Shown here: in pieces, positions 39,881 to 52,400 of the stretch
Numbering within the stretch: the first letter of the stretch is position 1
How the letters are laid out: every line of letters starts with the position of its first letter
NCBI RefSeq assembly: GCF_910592395.1
Contig: NC_088321.1
Coordinates: forward strand, 7,442,001 to 7,506,000
DNA: 64,000 nt
Direction of reading: 5' to 3'
Source of the DNA: Lineus longissimus
Taxonomy: Eukaryota; Nemertea; Pilidiophora; Heteronemertea; Lineidae
Translations under genes and position numbers: made by a program
Notes under the pieces: generated by a model
Told to the model about the DNA's origin: nothing
The model's input: only the letters and a program-made list of their open reading frames with translations
Database searches by the model: none

Positions 39881-41153
39881 TGCCAGTAGTGTTCTGAAAC
39901 CAAACTACACTGCGCTGACATTCTAAGGGGATTCCCCATCGAATTTCTGAGTGTTGCTTGGGCTTAGGTGAATCACAAAAATAGGACGCCATACAACGTC
40001 TTACGCAATGCACGGTCTTTAGGCCAAGACGTCATATGGTGTCTTAATTACGCAGTTAACAGGTTAAATTTAATTACAAATTCAGAATTTTTAACAACCG
40101 GCGTAGCCTAGCTAGGCCTTAATTTCAGTCGATCAAAAAATAAAACAGGGATAGGCCCGGAGCAACTGCAGAATAGCCGGGACACTCTGTTCTAAATGAT
40201 AGGAATGGTGTACATAATGTACAGAGGAACAGAGTGTAGGCCTACATCGTCATAATGTACTGTCAGAGCTACTGTCCGGCTATCGCTATTCTGTAGTTAG
40301 GCCATAGGCCCCGATAGGCCTACATTCACTTATTGACTAATTGAGACATCTAGGCTTCGACATTTTTTCAAACTTAATCAATAACTCTGTGTGATTGAGA
40401 GTTTGACATGATGACTGGTGTGTGATTTAACTGTAAATGAATGCGAAATGACTTTTTTGTAACTTTTTTTGTTTTTCTTTGAATGCCATCTCAATTTTCC
40501 TTAGATACGCCCAAAACATTTAATTTCTGGCGAAATCTTTTGATGAAAAAACATATACTCTTTCTCTTCATATGGTTATTCTCCAAAATTTCGTTCTCTA
40601 GAAGGTAAAATATTACAAAAGAAACCGAAAAATTTGTACCTGTCAAAGTTTGGCTTCCATCTTGTTTTTTAGTTCATAAAAAATTCTGGGAGGCGCTCGC
40701 AGTGAAAGCCGACAGATGGTGCACAAGTGCATCCGGTTTTTTCGGAGTTGGATTTGTTTATAAAATTTCCTCCGCACTTCCGCTAGTTTTGTCGTTATTA
40801 TTGGTCAGATTCTACTGAAAATTGTTTAATTGTATTCATAAAGGTATAAAGGTATACACTACTAATGACTTATGCCGAATATACAGTGAGTACTTAGTTA
40901 ACTGGTGCTGGTCTAAAATTTTCTAAGTCCATAATAGGTCATTATAATATGCATTTTAGGCCCAGATGGGTTGTGCAGGGCCTACATTCCTTTTGAGAAG
41001 CATGAATGGGCTAATAATGACAACTTGAGCCTACTGCACATGTCGGCATTGATACCTATTGACTATGATCACTTTCATCAAGTACTCAGAAAGTTTTAAT
41101 AGCTTGAAATCCGACATGCAGAAAGTCCATCCAAGACACACCATCACTGGCCA
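39881..41153. other. intergenic, with a palindromic element at 40148-40324
   Basis: 40148-40324 is a nested palindrome: GGATAGGCC/GGCC…TATCC outer arms, CAGAATAG/CTATTCTG middle arms, ACACTCTGTTC/GAACAGAGTGT inner arms, so probably a MITE. No gene seen in the rest. Confidence 0.45.
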
Positions 41154-41162
41154 GTGCTTTTC

Positions 41163-41904
41163 GGTCTACCTAATGCGCGTCCGGAACAATTTGTGCGTCC
41201 GGAGCGCGTCCGGAAGAGAAAGTGCGCGTCCGGAACAATTTCCTATGTAAATATGAACCTAATGTTGCATTAGATGGCTTAAATAGCATTTTAATTCCAT
41301 GTAGAGAAAATAAAATTGGAAAAAATCTCCTTGGTGACTTTGTATTTTACAATTTTCAGCGGGGTGATTTGGGTGTTACACAGCCATCAAATCCCAGTTT
41401 ACTGACGTTTCTCCTCAACAAATTGTTGTTGCAGTTGCAGAATTTCGATAGTAGCCGTGTTGTAATGGATTAGACTGGTATCTGGTGTCTCAGCACATGG
41501 AATGAATTTTGTTGACCCCCTTCCCCCGCCCCCCTCGATCCCCTCCCCTCCCCCCTAAAAGCGCAAATTGGCTTCACAATAATTGCTATTGCCCCTTATC
41601 CCACGGCACGCAAAGACAAACTCATACCGACTTAGACGACCACAACAGGAGAAGGCGCGTAAGGAAGTTAGGATATGAGTATGGCATTAGTAATTAACCA
41701 CCTCGCTGAAAATTGTAAAATACAAGTCACCAAAAAGATTTTTTTCAATTTTATTTTCTCTACATGGAATTAAAATGCTATTTAAGCCATCGAATGCAAC
41801 AATAGGTTCATATTTACATAGGAAATTGTTCCGGACGCGCACTTTCTCTTCCGGACGCGCTCCGGACGCGCAAACAGAGTTCTGGACGCACATTAGGTGG
41901 ACCC
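41163..41904. mobile_element. 742-bp long-TIR element with 9-bp target duplication
   Basis: ~200-bp imperfect inverted repeats (GGTCTACCTAATGCGCGTCC on the left, mirrored at the right) enclose ~330 bp. GTGCTTTTC flanks both sides (41154-41162, 41905-41913). Long TIRs and a 9-bp duplication are typical of Mutator-like elements. The TIR repeats the motif GCGTCCGGA three or four times. No transposase inside, so non-autonomous. Confidence 0.85.
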
Positions 41905-41913
41905 GTGCTTTTC

Positions 41914-42230
41914 ATGGAAAATGAATGTCGTTACAAGCTTTTTACAGGGTAAACCCTAAAAAAAGTGGCATTTGAATCAGGGAGGGGATGTGAGATTTTT
42001 GCCCAAAAGTTTAACTTGGGGGGTAAAGTAACTAACACTTACATAACCGATGCCATTAACAACATTTACTTATTCACTACTTTGCACTACAACTGTTTTA
42101 CAATTCCAAGTTGTCGTCAAAATTTAAGTTATCATCATCATTATCGGAGTCTGACAATTCGTTTTCACCAAGCAACAAATCATCTGCAACATCATCACGA
42201 TAATGACCATCTGGTTGATGATCAATATTA
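41914..42230. other. intergenic, nothing recognised
   Basis: No supported gene or repeat between the long-TIR element and the next tandem array. Confidence 0.35.
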
Positions 42231-42610
42231 ATTGTCAACAAAATCCAACTATTTTCACCCGAGAGATGTCAAACAATTTTGGCCTAAAACTTGATGATAT
42301 AAGGCCTAATTGTCAACAAAATCCAACTATTTTCACGTGAGAGAGGTTCAACTATTTTGGCCTAAAACTTGATGATATTAACTGTCAACAAAATCCAACT
42401 ATTTTCACCTGAGAGAGGTCAAACTATTTTGGCCTAAAACTTGATGATCAATATTAATTGTCAACAAAATCCAACTATTTTCACCTGAGAGAGGTCAAAC
42501 TTTTTTGGCCTAAAACTTGATGATCAATATTAATTGTCAACAAAATCCACCTATTTTCACCTGAGACTGAGAGGTCAAACTATTTTGGCCTTAAACTTGA
42601 TGATATTAAG
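42231..42610. repeat. ~72-bp tandem repeat, five copies
   Basis: Unit contains TGTCAACAAAATCCAACTAT, TTTTCACCTGAGAGAGG and GGCCTAAAACTTGATGAT. Confidence 0.9.
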
Positions 42611-43320
42611 CTTTGCATTCTTAATCTTATATTGTTTCAGCACTTTTTAATTTGCATCAAATTACAATATTCGGCCATTATATTGACGTTTTCGACCCTG
42701 TTTACATTGTCTTAGGAAAAGTATAGGCTTGACTAGTTTGGGGTGAGTCTCCACTCGCTTTTCAGAGAAAAGTGAGTCCCAAAGGTGAATTGTTATGACA
42801 GGAGGTGAATCCGCTCCTGGTGATTTCCATGAGACAGGTGAATCTATGACTGGTTCCCAACCTCAGGGATTTGCTGGACTGGCGAGTTAACGTCGAGTGC
42901 CTGAGGAGGGGGGTCCGGGCATAAACTTGATAGCTGCATTAAAACAATGAAATGTCAAATGAAGCCGGCGGCTATTTCTTGCACCGGTACGTCAGTACTA
43001 GATAAACTGTAAAACACATGGTAAACTTACACTGCCTGTGATTCACAGACAGTGTAAGTTTGAAAAATAATAAATAATAAATTTCTGCCATTTTGAAAAG
43101 CACTTTTCACAGAAATTTATTTGCGCAAACCGTTTATTGAGTCTTTGGCATGGGAACTGGTATTGAAACATCTCAGTTGTAATCTGTTGTTTTTGATATG
43201 TCATCCGATCTGAAGCGTATTCAGATCTCGATAATAATTTTGGGCAAGTTGGGGTTCCTGGCCACAACTGTCAACCCAATGTTCGTCTTATCTTTTGATT
43301 TCACCACATTCTTTTTCTAG
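42611..43320 (+). other. presumed upstream region of GTF2E2
   Basis: Includes a perfect hairpin at ~43021-43062. An acceptor-like CATTCTTTTTCTAG sits directly before the ATG at 43321, so a non-coding 5' exon probably lies here or further left. No promoter element could be assigned. Confidence 0.4.
43021..43062. repeat. short perfect hairpin
   Basis: AAACTTACACTG and its reverse complement CAGTGTAAGTTT flank an ~16-base loop. Confidence 0.7.
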
Positions 43321-43462
43321 ATGGATCCAGCATTGCTGAAGGAGAGAGAAGCTTTCAAAAAGAGGGCGCTAGCACAACCATCAGTCGAAAAGAGAAAGGC
43401 CCAGAAAAGAACTGAAAATGATCGCAGCACGAAGAAGGCACGGCCAGCGCCAAAACCTAAAG
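43321..43462 (+). CDS. GTF2E2: GTF2E2 coding exon 1
   Basis: ATG directly after an AG acceptor; 47 codons plus one base, donor GTAAGC. Encodes [20 protein letters not shown] and a Lys/Arg-rich linker. Confidence 0.93.
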
Positions 43463-46400
43463 GTAAGCACCCTACCCTTGACAGCCTCATACTTACTTAG
43501 GGCTCTTCGTCCCTATTGGCACATAAGGCCACAACACAACCTCCAGCCTTTTCAGTCTCTTGCTGCCCGTTGTGCCTCGTCCCATGTCAGCCCCATCAGT
43601 TTCAGCTCCTTTGACATAGTCCTCCTGGTAAGCACCTACCCTTGACAGCCTCATACTTACTTGAGGCTCTTCGTCCCTCGTGGCACATAAGGCCACAAGA
43701 CAACCTCCAGCCTTTTCAGTCTCTTGCTGCCCGTTGTGCCTCGTCCCAGGTCAGCCCCATCAGTTTCAGCTCCACTGACATAGTCCTACTCCATTTGACT
43801 TTGGGCCAGCCTCGTTTGTTCTTTCCCTGGGGGGCTCAAATGCAGGGCAGTCTTTGGTATGCTGCTTGGATTCATCCAGAGGACATGTCTAAGCCATCAA
43901 AGTCTGCAGCATCCGATTACGTCGGCAACGTTAGAACTCTAGATCTGCGTCAGCTGACGGATCGGAGAGCTTCATTAGAGATTATCCTTGGCCAGAACAC
44001 TTGGCAGATCCATCGCAGACACCTGTTTGAAAGCCTCATAGCCTAGTGGTTGATAAAAGTACTGCGGGTTACCACGAAATTCGGCCCAGATTCGGAACCC
44101 AGGATTTGTGTTCTCGATGAACCGTTGTAGATTTAAGGAACTAATATTCCTGACTCTTCACAGTCATTCGAATAAGACTTGACAAAACACCCGAGTGAGA
44201 ATATTTCGTTATCATAATGGATAATGTAGCCTTTATCATTTGATATTTCATTTGATATGTTTTAGAATAGAAATTGATACCTCACTGTCGGTATTGATTG
44301 TCTCACAAAAACCGCTCGGATGGAGCTTAAATATTGGCTATGGTTTTGGTCTACATTTTAGCTCCACCCTCGCGGTTTCGGTGAGACAACCAATACCTCC
44401 AGTTCAGTATCAATTCCTTGAAGCCAAAGCTCCTAGTATCTGGTATTTACGCCAGGGCAAGTAAAAGTCCCCACCAAGTGAGAAACATGAGTAGCTGGCG
44501 TGGACTTCCCTCCTTTGGCCAAAAGACCGAGGGCATAATGGTCAGTATGATGGCCGCGTCCAAGTGTTAACCAGTTCAACCAGAACATCAAGATTCAAAC
44601 AGACTCGAAGGCTGTGAAAGAATTTTGAAGGCCAAGTTTGCATGAAAGTTTAAGCCTAATGATTTTCATAGCTTTGCTCGTTGGCCGAAAACAGAAAAGT
44701 TTTTGAGTGGCTGTTTTAGTTTTGGTCTAATTGCAGCTAAAAATGTTTATGAGTTGAGCCTTTCAGTGAGTTTACTGTTTTATTCATTTCAGCCGATTTT
44801 AACTACAAGGCAATGCAAGGAAGTTCACAGTTTAAGTTTGGAATATTGGCAAAAATAGTTAAATATATGAAGGTAAGATAAGAATACTAATCACTTGGTT
44901 TCGTTGACTGTTTTTTCCACCAGGACAAAAGTACCGAAAAGTGTTTTGCCGCTTAAGTAAAATAATCAAGTATGTGCAAATTTGAATAAAGGAGCCTTAT
45001 AGCTGAGTGGTGAACTCCGACTACCACTCAAAAGGCCCCGGTCGATCCCGGCGAGAACCCAGGAGTGTATTTCTGGATGAACCGGTGTGGCTTTCAAGGA
45101 ACGAAAATTACCGGCTCTCCACAGTCCTTTGAATGAGATGTAAAACCGAGGTTCCTTGAATCTGGTGTCTATGCCAGGGCAGGTTACAGACTCCACCAAG
45201 TGAGAAACATGAGTAGCTTGCGTGGACTCTACAGGGCTGCCTAACCTTACACATTTGGGGGAAATCTCACACACAGGCCTGTTTACACTTAGTTAGGGCC
45301 ATTTTACACTTTGACTCCAGAAAATGTCTTTAAAATTGTGCCGAAATCATCAGAAGACCCAACAATGACATTTCCCTTGCTGATTTACACTTTTTCACCG
45401 AGGGTTTTAGTTTTACACATTGCTGGACGAAGGCAGTTGTGACACTCCCTCCGGCCGAAGTCTGGAGTCACTAGGCCTTGCCGAAGTCGTAGTCACTAGA
45501 CCAATAAACCCAACTGGCACCTAACCATACTGGCACGCATAAACGCTTATCCTGCCTTGGAGGAGGAATACTCCGTGGAGAAAATCACCTCCAAGTGCAG
45601 AGCAAACGCCCTGGAAGGGGAAGGATAGAAGAAGGGATATTGGATTCCATCAAATTGGATATTGTGATGCGATTTTGGGCTGCACTCACCCTGTTTCTGC
45701 CCCTCTCATGTTCGAATTTGCTCACAATGAAAAAGAAATCCCCATCTGATAGGCTCATATAGGCCAATAGAACTTCAGGTGACTTCTTCAATCATAAAAT
45801 TAACTCGATTTTTGAAGAATATCTCATTTTCCTCTCCATCGGAAAATAGAAGTTGTCCTTTAAAGAAATCAATCAGCAGCAGCTAGGTAGGTTAGAAAAA
45901 GCTACACAAAGTCCTTAATAGGTGTCCCTCCAATCTCATCGTACATCAAAACTATTCACGCTTGTGCGAGGAATGTTATAGTGCTGTGTCAAACATTACC
46001 AGAATTATCGGAATTCAGGAATACCAGACGACTTGGAACCTGACTTGGCACTCAATGCCGGGAATTCAGGATTTTGAATCAGCAGAGTTTGCCCTGATGA
46101 CGCCAGCGTCGACACTGATGAAACATAGGCCTACCCGATATGAGTTGTTTTTCTCAGTGATTCATTCCTAACTTATTGAAACGTTCCTAGAGATTGCATT
46201 GTCAAACTCGTGTATCGTCCGCTTTTAATATTTCAGCAACGGCATCAACAGGGAGACACTTATCCATTATCAATTGATGACATTCTTGACGAAACAAATC
46301 AACTTGATGTCGGAGCACGGCATAAACAATGGCTATCGACCGAGGTAGGTTGTTTCCTCCCACTGTTCACCCTCCTCCAAACTCACTTTATCCCTGGTAC

Positions 46401-49400
46401 CATCAGGGCAAGACCAATATACTGATATTTGATGAAATATGGCTATTGACCGAGGTAGGTTGTTTCCTCCCACTGTTCACCCTCCTCCAAACTCACTTTA
46501 TCCCCGGTACCATCAGGGCAAGACCAATATACTGATATTTGATGAAATATGGCTATGGACCGAGGTAGGTCGTTTCCTCCCACTGTTCACCCTCCTCCAA
46601 ACTCACTTTATCCCCGGTACCATCAGGGCAAGACCAATATACTGATATTTGATGAAATATGGCTATCGACCGAGGTAGGTTGTTTCCTCCCACTGTTCAC
46701 CCTCCTCCAAACTCACTTTATCCCTGGTACCATCAGGGCAAGACCAATATACTGATATTTGATAAAATATGGCTATCGACCGAGGTAGGTTGTTTCCTCC
46801 CACTGTTCACCCTCCTCCAAACTCACTTTATCGGAGCACATCAGGGGGCGGACGCGCTGCTTGCTTTTAAACGACTCCTAAAATCCTGGCTGTTCGAGGA
46901 AGCATTTCTTGGTGGGGAGGTAGCGCCTTGAGCAGGTTTACCTGGAGTTTGGCGCTCTATAAGACATTGTTGATTGTTGATTGATTTATCCCTGGTACCA
47001 TCAGGACAAGACCAATATACTGATATTTGATGAAATATGGCTATCGACCGAGGTAAGTTTCCTCCCACTGTTCACCCTCCTCCAAACTCACTTTATCCCT
47101 GGTACCATCAGGGCAAGACCAATATACTGATATTTGATGAAATATGGCTATCGACCGAGGTAAGTTTCCTCCCACTGTTCACCCTCCTCCAAACTCACTT
47201 TATCCCTGGTACCATCAGGACAAGACCAATATACTGATATTTGATGAAATATGGCTATCGACCGAGGTAAGTTTCCTCCCACTGTTCACCCTCCTCCAAA
47301 CTCACTTTATCCCTGGTACCATCAGGACAAGACCAATATACTGATATTTGATGAAATATGGCTATGGACCGAGGTAGGTTGTTTCCTCCCACTGTTCACC
47401 CTCCTCCAAACTCACTTTATCCCTGGTACCATCAGGGCAAGACCAATATACTGATATTTGATGAAATATGGCTATGGACCGAGGTAGGTTGTTTCCTCCC
47501 ACTGTTCACCCTCCTCCAAACTCACTTTATCCCTGGTACCATCAGGGTAAGACCATTATACTGATATTTGATGAAATATGGCTATCGACCGAGGTAGGTT
47601 TCCTCCCACTCTTCACCCTCCTCCAAACTCACTTTATCCCTGGTACCATCAGGGCAAGACCATTATACTGATATTTGATGAAATATGGCTATCGACCGAG
47701 GTAGGTTGTTTCCTCTCACTGTTCACCCTCCTCCAAACTCACTTTATCCCTGGTACCATCAGGGTAAGACCAATATACTGATATTTGATGAAATATGGCT
47801 ATCAACCGAGGTAGGTTATTTCCTCCCACTGTTCACCCTCCTCAAAACTCACTTTATCTCCGGTACCATCAGGACAAGACCAATATACTGATATTTGATG
47901 AAATATGGCTATTGACCGAGGTAGGTTGTTTCCTCCCACTGTTCACCCTCCTCCAAACTCACTTTATCCCTGGTACCATCAGGGCAAGACCATTATACTG
48001 ATATTTGATGAAATATGGCTATGGACCGAGGTAGGTTGTTTCCTCCCACTGTTCACCCTCCTCCAAACTCACTTTATCCCTGGTACCATCAGGGCAAGAC
48101 CATTATACTGATATTTGATGAAATATGGCTATCGACCGAGGTAAGTTTCCTCCCACTGTTCACCCTCCTCCAAACTCACTTTATCCCTGGTACCATCAGG
48201 GTAAGACCAATATACTGATATTTGATGAAATATGGCTGTCAACCGAGGTAGGTTATTTCCTCCCACTGTTCACCCTCCTCAAAACTCACTTTATCCCTGG
48301 TACCATCAGGGCAAGACCATTATACTGATATTTGATGAAATATGGCTATCGACCGAGGTAGGTTTCCTCCCACTCTTCACCCTCCTCCAAACTCACTTTA
48401 TCCCTGGTACCATCAGGGTAAGACCAATATACTGATATTTGATGAAATATGGCTATCGACCGAGGTAGGTTTCCTCCCACTGTTCACCCTCCTCAAAACT
48501 CACTTTATCTCCGGTACCATCAGGACAAGACCAATATACTGATATTTGATGAAATATGGCTATTGACCGAGGTAGGTTGTTTCCTCCCACTGTTCACCCT
48601 CCTCCAAACTCACTTTATCCCTGGTACCATCAGGGCAAGACCAATATACTGATATTTGATGAAATTCTTGTTGAGACCAACCAATGTAAGGTCACCCTCA
48701 CCCTGCACACCACCCCTCCCTTGGGTCATCTTCTGCATCTCATGAGGATACGGGCCATCCATTGAGTATGTACGTACTGAGCGGGGAGACGGTTTAGGAA
48801 TTTTGGGGAAAATGCGTACAGCTGTAAATTTTGTCCAAATTGTGTGTACAAGGGGAGGGGTCTCAAAATCCCAAGTTTGATGCGTACATACAGTGGAACC
48901 TCCCTTAGCGGACACCTCTCTATTAAGGACACTAGTTTTGGTCCCAATTTGGTAGTTTCTATTCAATTTGACCTCTCTGATCAGGACACCTCTCTATTAA
49001 GGCCAGCACTTGCCAGTCCCGAAGGTGTCCTTAATAGAGAGGTTCTACTGTACTTAATGGATGGCCCCATACTGGTATCAAGAGCCTTTCGAATCCAGCA
49101 CCCAAAATATGATTCTGGGCCAGATGACCATCCATGAGCATGAATGTAGTATAGGACTGAAAAGCCTGTAAGACCTGGGTACAAGGTATTTTTAAAGTGA
49201 TCTGCATCCGCAAACTGTGCGTGATATAACGCTGAAAATGCGGGATATTGATGATAGATACATGATCTGATAGATGTTAAAGCGAAATGTTTATATCAAT
49301 ACTGGTTTGGCAGTAATTCTTCAAAACACCACGAAAACGATATTTCCTCTCAATCAACTAGACTTTGATGTTTTCACCCCAAATCTTGGTTCAGTACTCA

Positions 49401-52400
49401 GACTGACATTGTCTTCCATGTCATCAAGAAAATTTTCAAAAAATGTTGATATTTTGAGAACATGTCCAAGTTGTCATTTTGCAATATTTGGAAGAATAAA
49501 TGGTTAATTAGCGTTGATATCGATATCTCACTTAGCATCAATCAGATTATGTATCTATCATCATTACGTTCCAAAATTTTCAGCAACATAATGGAAGAGT
49601 TTTGGCTCCACTTACCACTGTGCATGCGCATGGTGAATCTCTTTTCACCAGGAAAAAACTGAAGCTATTACAGTGGAACCTCCCTTAGCGGACACCTCTC
49701 TATTAAAGATAACCTCTCTATTAAGGATAACCTCTCTATTAAGGACAACCTCTCTATTAGTATTAAGGACACTAGTTTTGGTCCCAAATTGGTTGTTTCC
49801 ATTCAAATTGACCTCTCTAATCAGGACACCTCTCTATTAAGGACATCACTTGTCAGTCCCGTTGGTGTCCTTAATAGAGAGGTTCTACTGTACACCGGTG
49901 TCGTGAAAAGGTCAGATAGGGACCTGGAATGTAAAGTGCCACCTCGTTTGCTGATCAAAATATGAACCTCTCGAATGTCTCGTAACCCTTGTAGGCCCTC
50001 GTCAACAATCAGGACACCTCTCTATTTAGGACATCACTTGTCAGTCCCGTTGGTGTCCTTAATAGAGAGGTTCTACTGTACTTCGTAGTCTTGAAAAAGT
50101 CAGACAGGGACCTGGAATAGAAAGTGCCACCTTGTTTGCTTATCAAAATCTGAACCTCTCTAATGTCTCGTAACCCTTGTAGGCCCTCGTCAACAATCAG
50201 GATACCTCTCTATTAAGGACATCACTTGTCAGTTCCGTTAGTGTCCTTAATAGAGAGGTTCTACTGTACTTCGAAGTCTTGATAAAGTCAGACAGGGACC
50301 TGGAATATAAAGTGCCACCTTGTTTGCTGATCAAAATCTGAACCTCTCTAATGTCTCATAACCCTTGTAGGCCCTCGTCAACAATCCCAAGATCAACGTC
50401 GTGGATGACAATAAGTTTGTCTTCCGCCCGAAGTATAACATCCGAGACCGGAGGGGGTTAATGCGATTGCTGGAGCGAAATGACCTGAAAGGATTGGGCG
50501 GTGTTTTGATGGACGACGTCGAAGAGGCTGTGCCGAAATGTGGGCGAGTTATTCAGGTAGGCGCCGAGCTGACACGAGTGTCCTCTTTAACGCTATAACA
50601 CCTAGAGCCAGCGCAAGGGCTTATTCCCCTTGGCCCCGACTTTATTTTACCTGGAAATCATGTTTTTTTCTCCAGTGAGATCGACGGCGGTTGTCACCGG
50701 GCGCCTCCAGGTGTTATAGGGTTAAGAAACTCTCTAACAAGTTTATGCTGCAATAGACACCAACCTAGCATCTTCCATTGATGTCCATTGCAATATTACA
50801 AATTCAGTTTTTTTTTGCAAACTTCTCTACAGGCTCATGCTGCACCCGAATGCCACCAACCTTAATTCGAATGCTCTATTAAATCACGGAGTTCAAGCAT
50901 ACCGTGCTATACACCCAAGTGAAGATTCCATTGATCATGTTCTCAGTTATTCAGAGTACTTCATAACACTCGGGTATGTTTTTGTATCGCTATACACCAA
51001 CAAGTTAAAATGTATGTTTGTTCATCCTGAATATGAAGGAGGCAATAATTGGTGGAGCCCCTGAAATAAGGCCCAGGTTTGATCCCCTTCTCAAGGAACA
51101 GTGTGGTCAACACTGCTTCCTACCCTGCAATAAGGCCCGGGTTTGATCCCCTTCTCAAGGAACTGTGTGGTCAACACTGCTTCCTACCCTGCAATAAGGC
51201 CCGGGTTTGATCCTCTTCTCAAGGAACTGTGTGGTCAACACTGCTTCCTACCCTGCAATAAGGCCCGGGTTTGATCCCCTTCTCAAGGAAAAGTGTGGTC
51301 AACACGGCTTCCTACCCTGCAATAAGGCCCGGGTTTGATCCCCTTCTCAAGGAACTGTGTGGTCAACACTGCTTCCTACCCTGCAATAAGGCCCGGGTTT
51401 GATCCCCTTCTCAAGGAACTGTGTGGTCAACACTGCTTCCTACCCTGCAATAAGGCCCGGGTTTGATCCCCTTCTCAAGGAACAGTGTGGTCAACACGGC
51501 TTCCTACCCTGCAATAAGGCCCGGGTTTGATCCCCTTCTCAAGGAACTGTGTGGTCAACACTGTTTCCTACCCTGCAATAAGGCCCGGGTTTGATCCCCT
51601 TCTCAAGGAACTGTGTGGTCAACATGGCTTCCTACCCTGCAATAAGACCCGGGTTTGATCCCCTTCTCAAGGAACTGTGTGGTCAACACGGCTTCCTACC
51701 CTGCAATAAGGCCCGGGTTTGATCCCCTTCTCAAGGAACTGTGTGGTCAACACGGCTTCCTACCCTGCAATAAGGCCCGGGTTTGATCCCCTTATCAAGG
51801 AACTGTGTGGTCAACACTGCTTCCTACCCTGCAATAAGGCCCGGGTTTGATCCCCTTCTCAAGGAACAGTGTGGTCAACACTGCTTCCTACTCCGCAATA
51901 AGGCCCTGGTTTGATCCCCTTCTCAAGGAACTGTGTGGTCAACACTGCTTCCTACCCTGCAATAAGGCCCAGGTTTGATCCCCTTCTCAAGGAACTGTGT
52001 GGTCAACACTGCTTCCTACTCCGCAATAAGGCCCTGGTTTGATCCCCTTCTCAAGGAACTGTGTGGTCAACACTGCTTCCTACCCTGGAATAAGGCCCGG
52101 GTTTGATCCCCTTCTCAAGGAACTGTGTGGTCAACACTGCTTCCTACCCTGCAATAGATCCGGGTTTGATCCCCTTCTCAAGGAACTGTGTGGTCAACAC
52201 TGCTTCCTACCCTGCAATAAGGCCCGGGTTTGATCCCCTTCTCAAGGAACTGTGTGGTCAACACTGCTTACTACCCTGCAATAGATCCGGGTTTGATCCC
52301 CTTCTGAAGGAACTGTGTGGTCAACACTGCTTCCTACCCTGCTATAAGGCCCGGGTTTGATCCCCATCTCAAGAAACTGTGTGGTCAACACTGCTTCCTA

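Noticed and set aside
46329-48660. A chain of ~68-codon open frames, one per array unit, resembling a repeated protein
   Set aside because: Each frame ends within its unit and arises from exon-3-derived tandem DNA in an intron; no continuous coding sequence exists.
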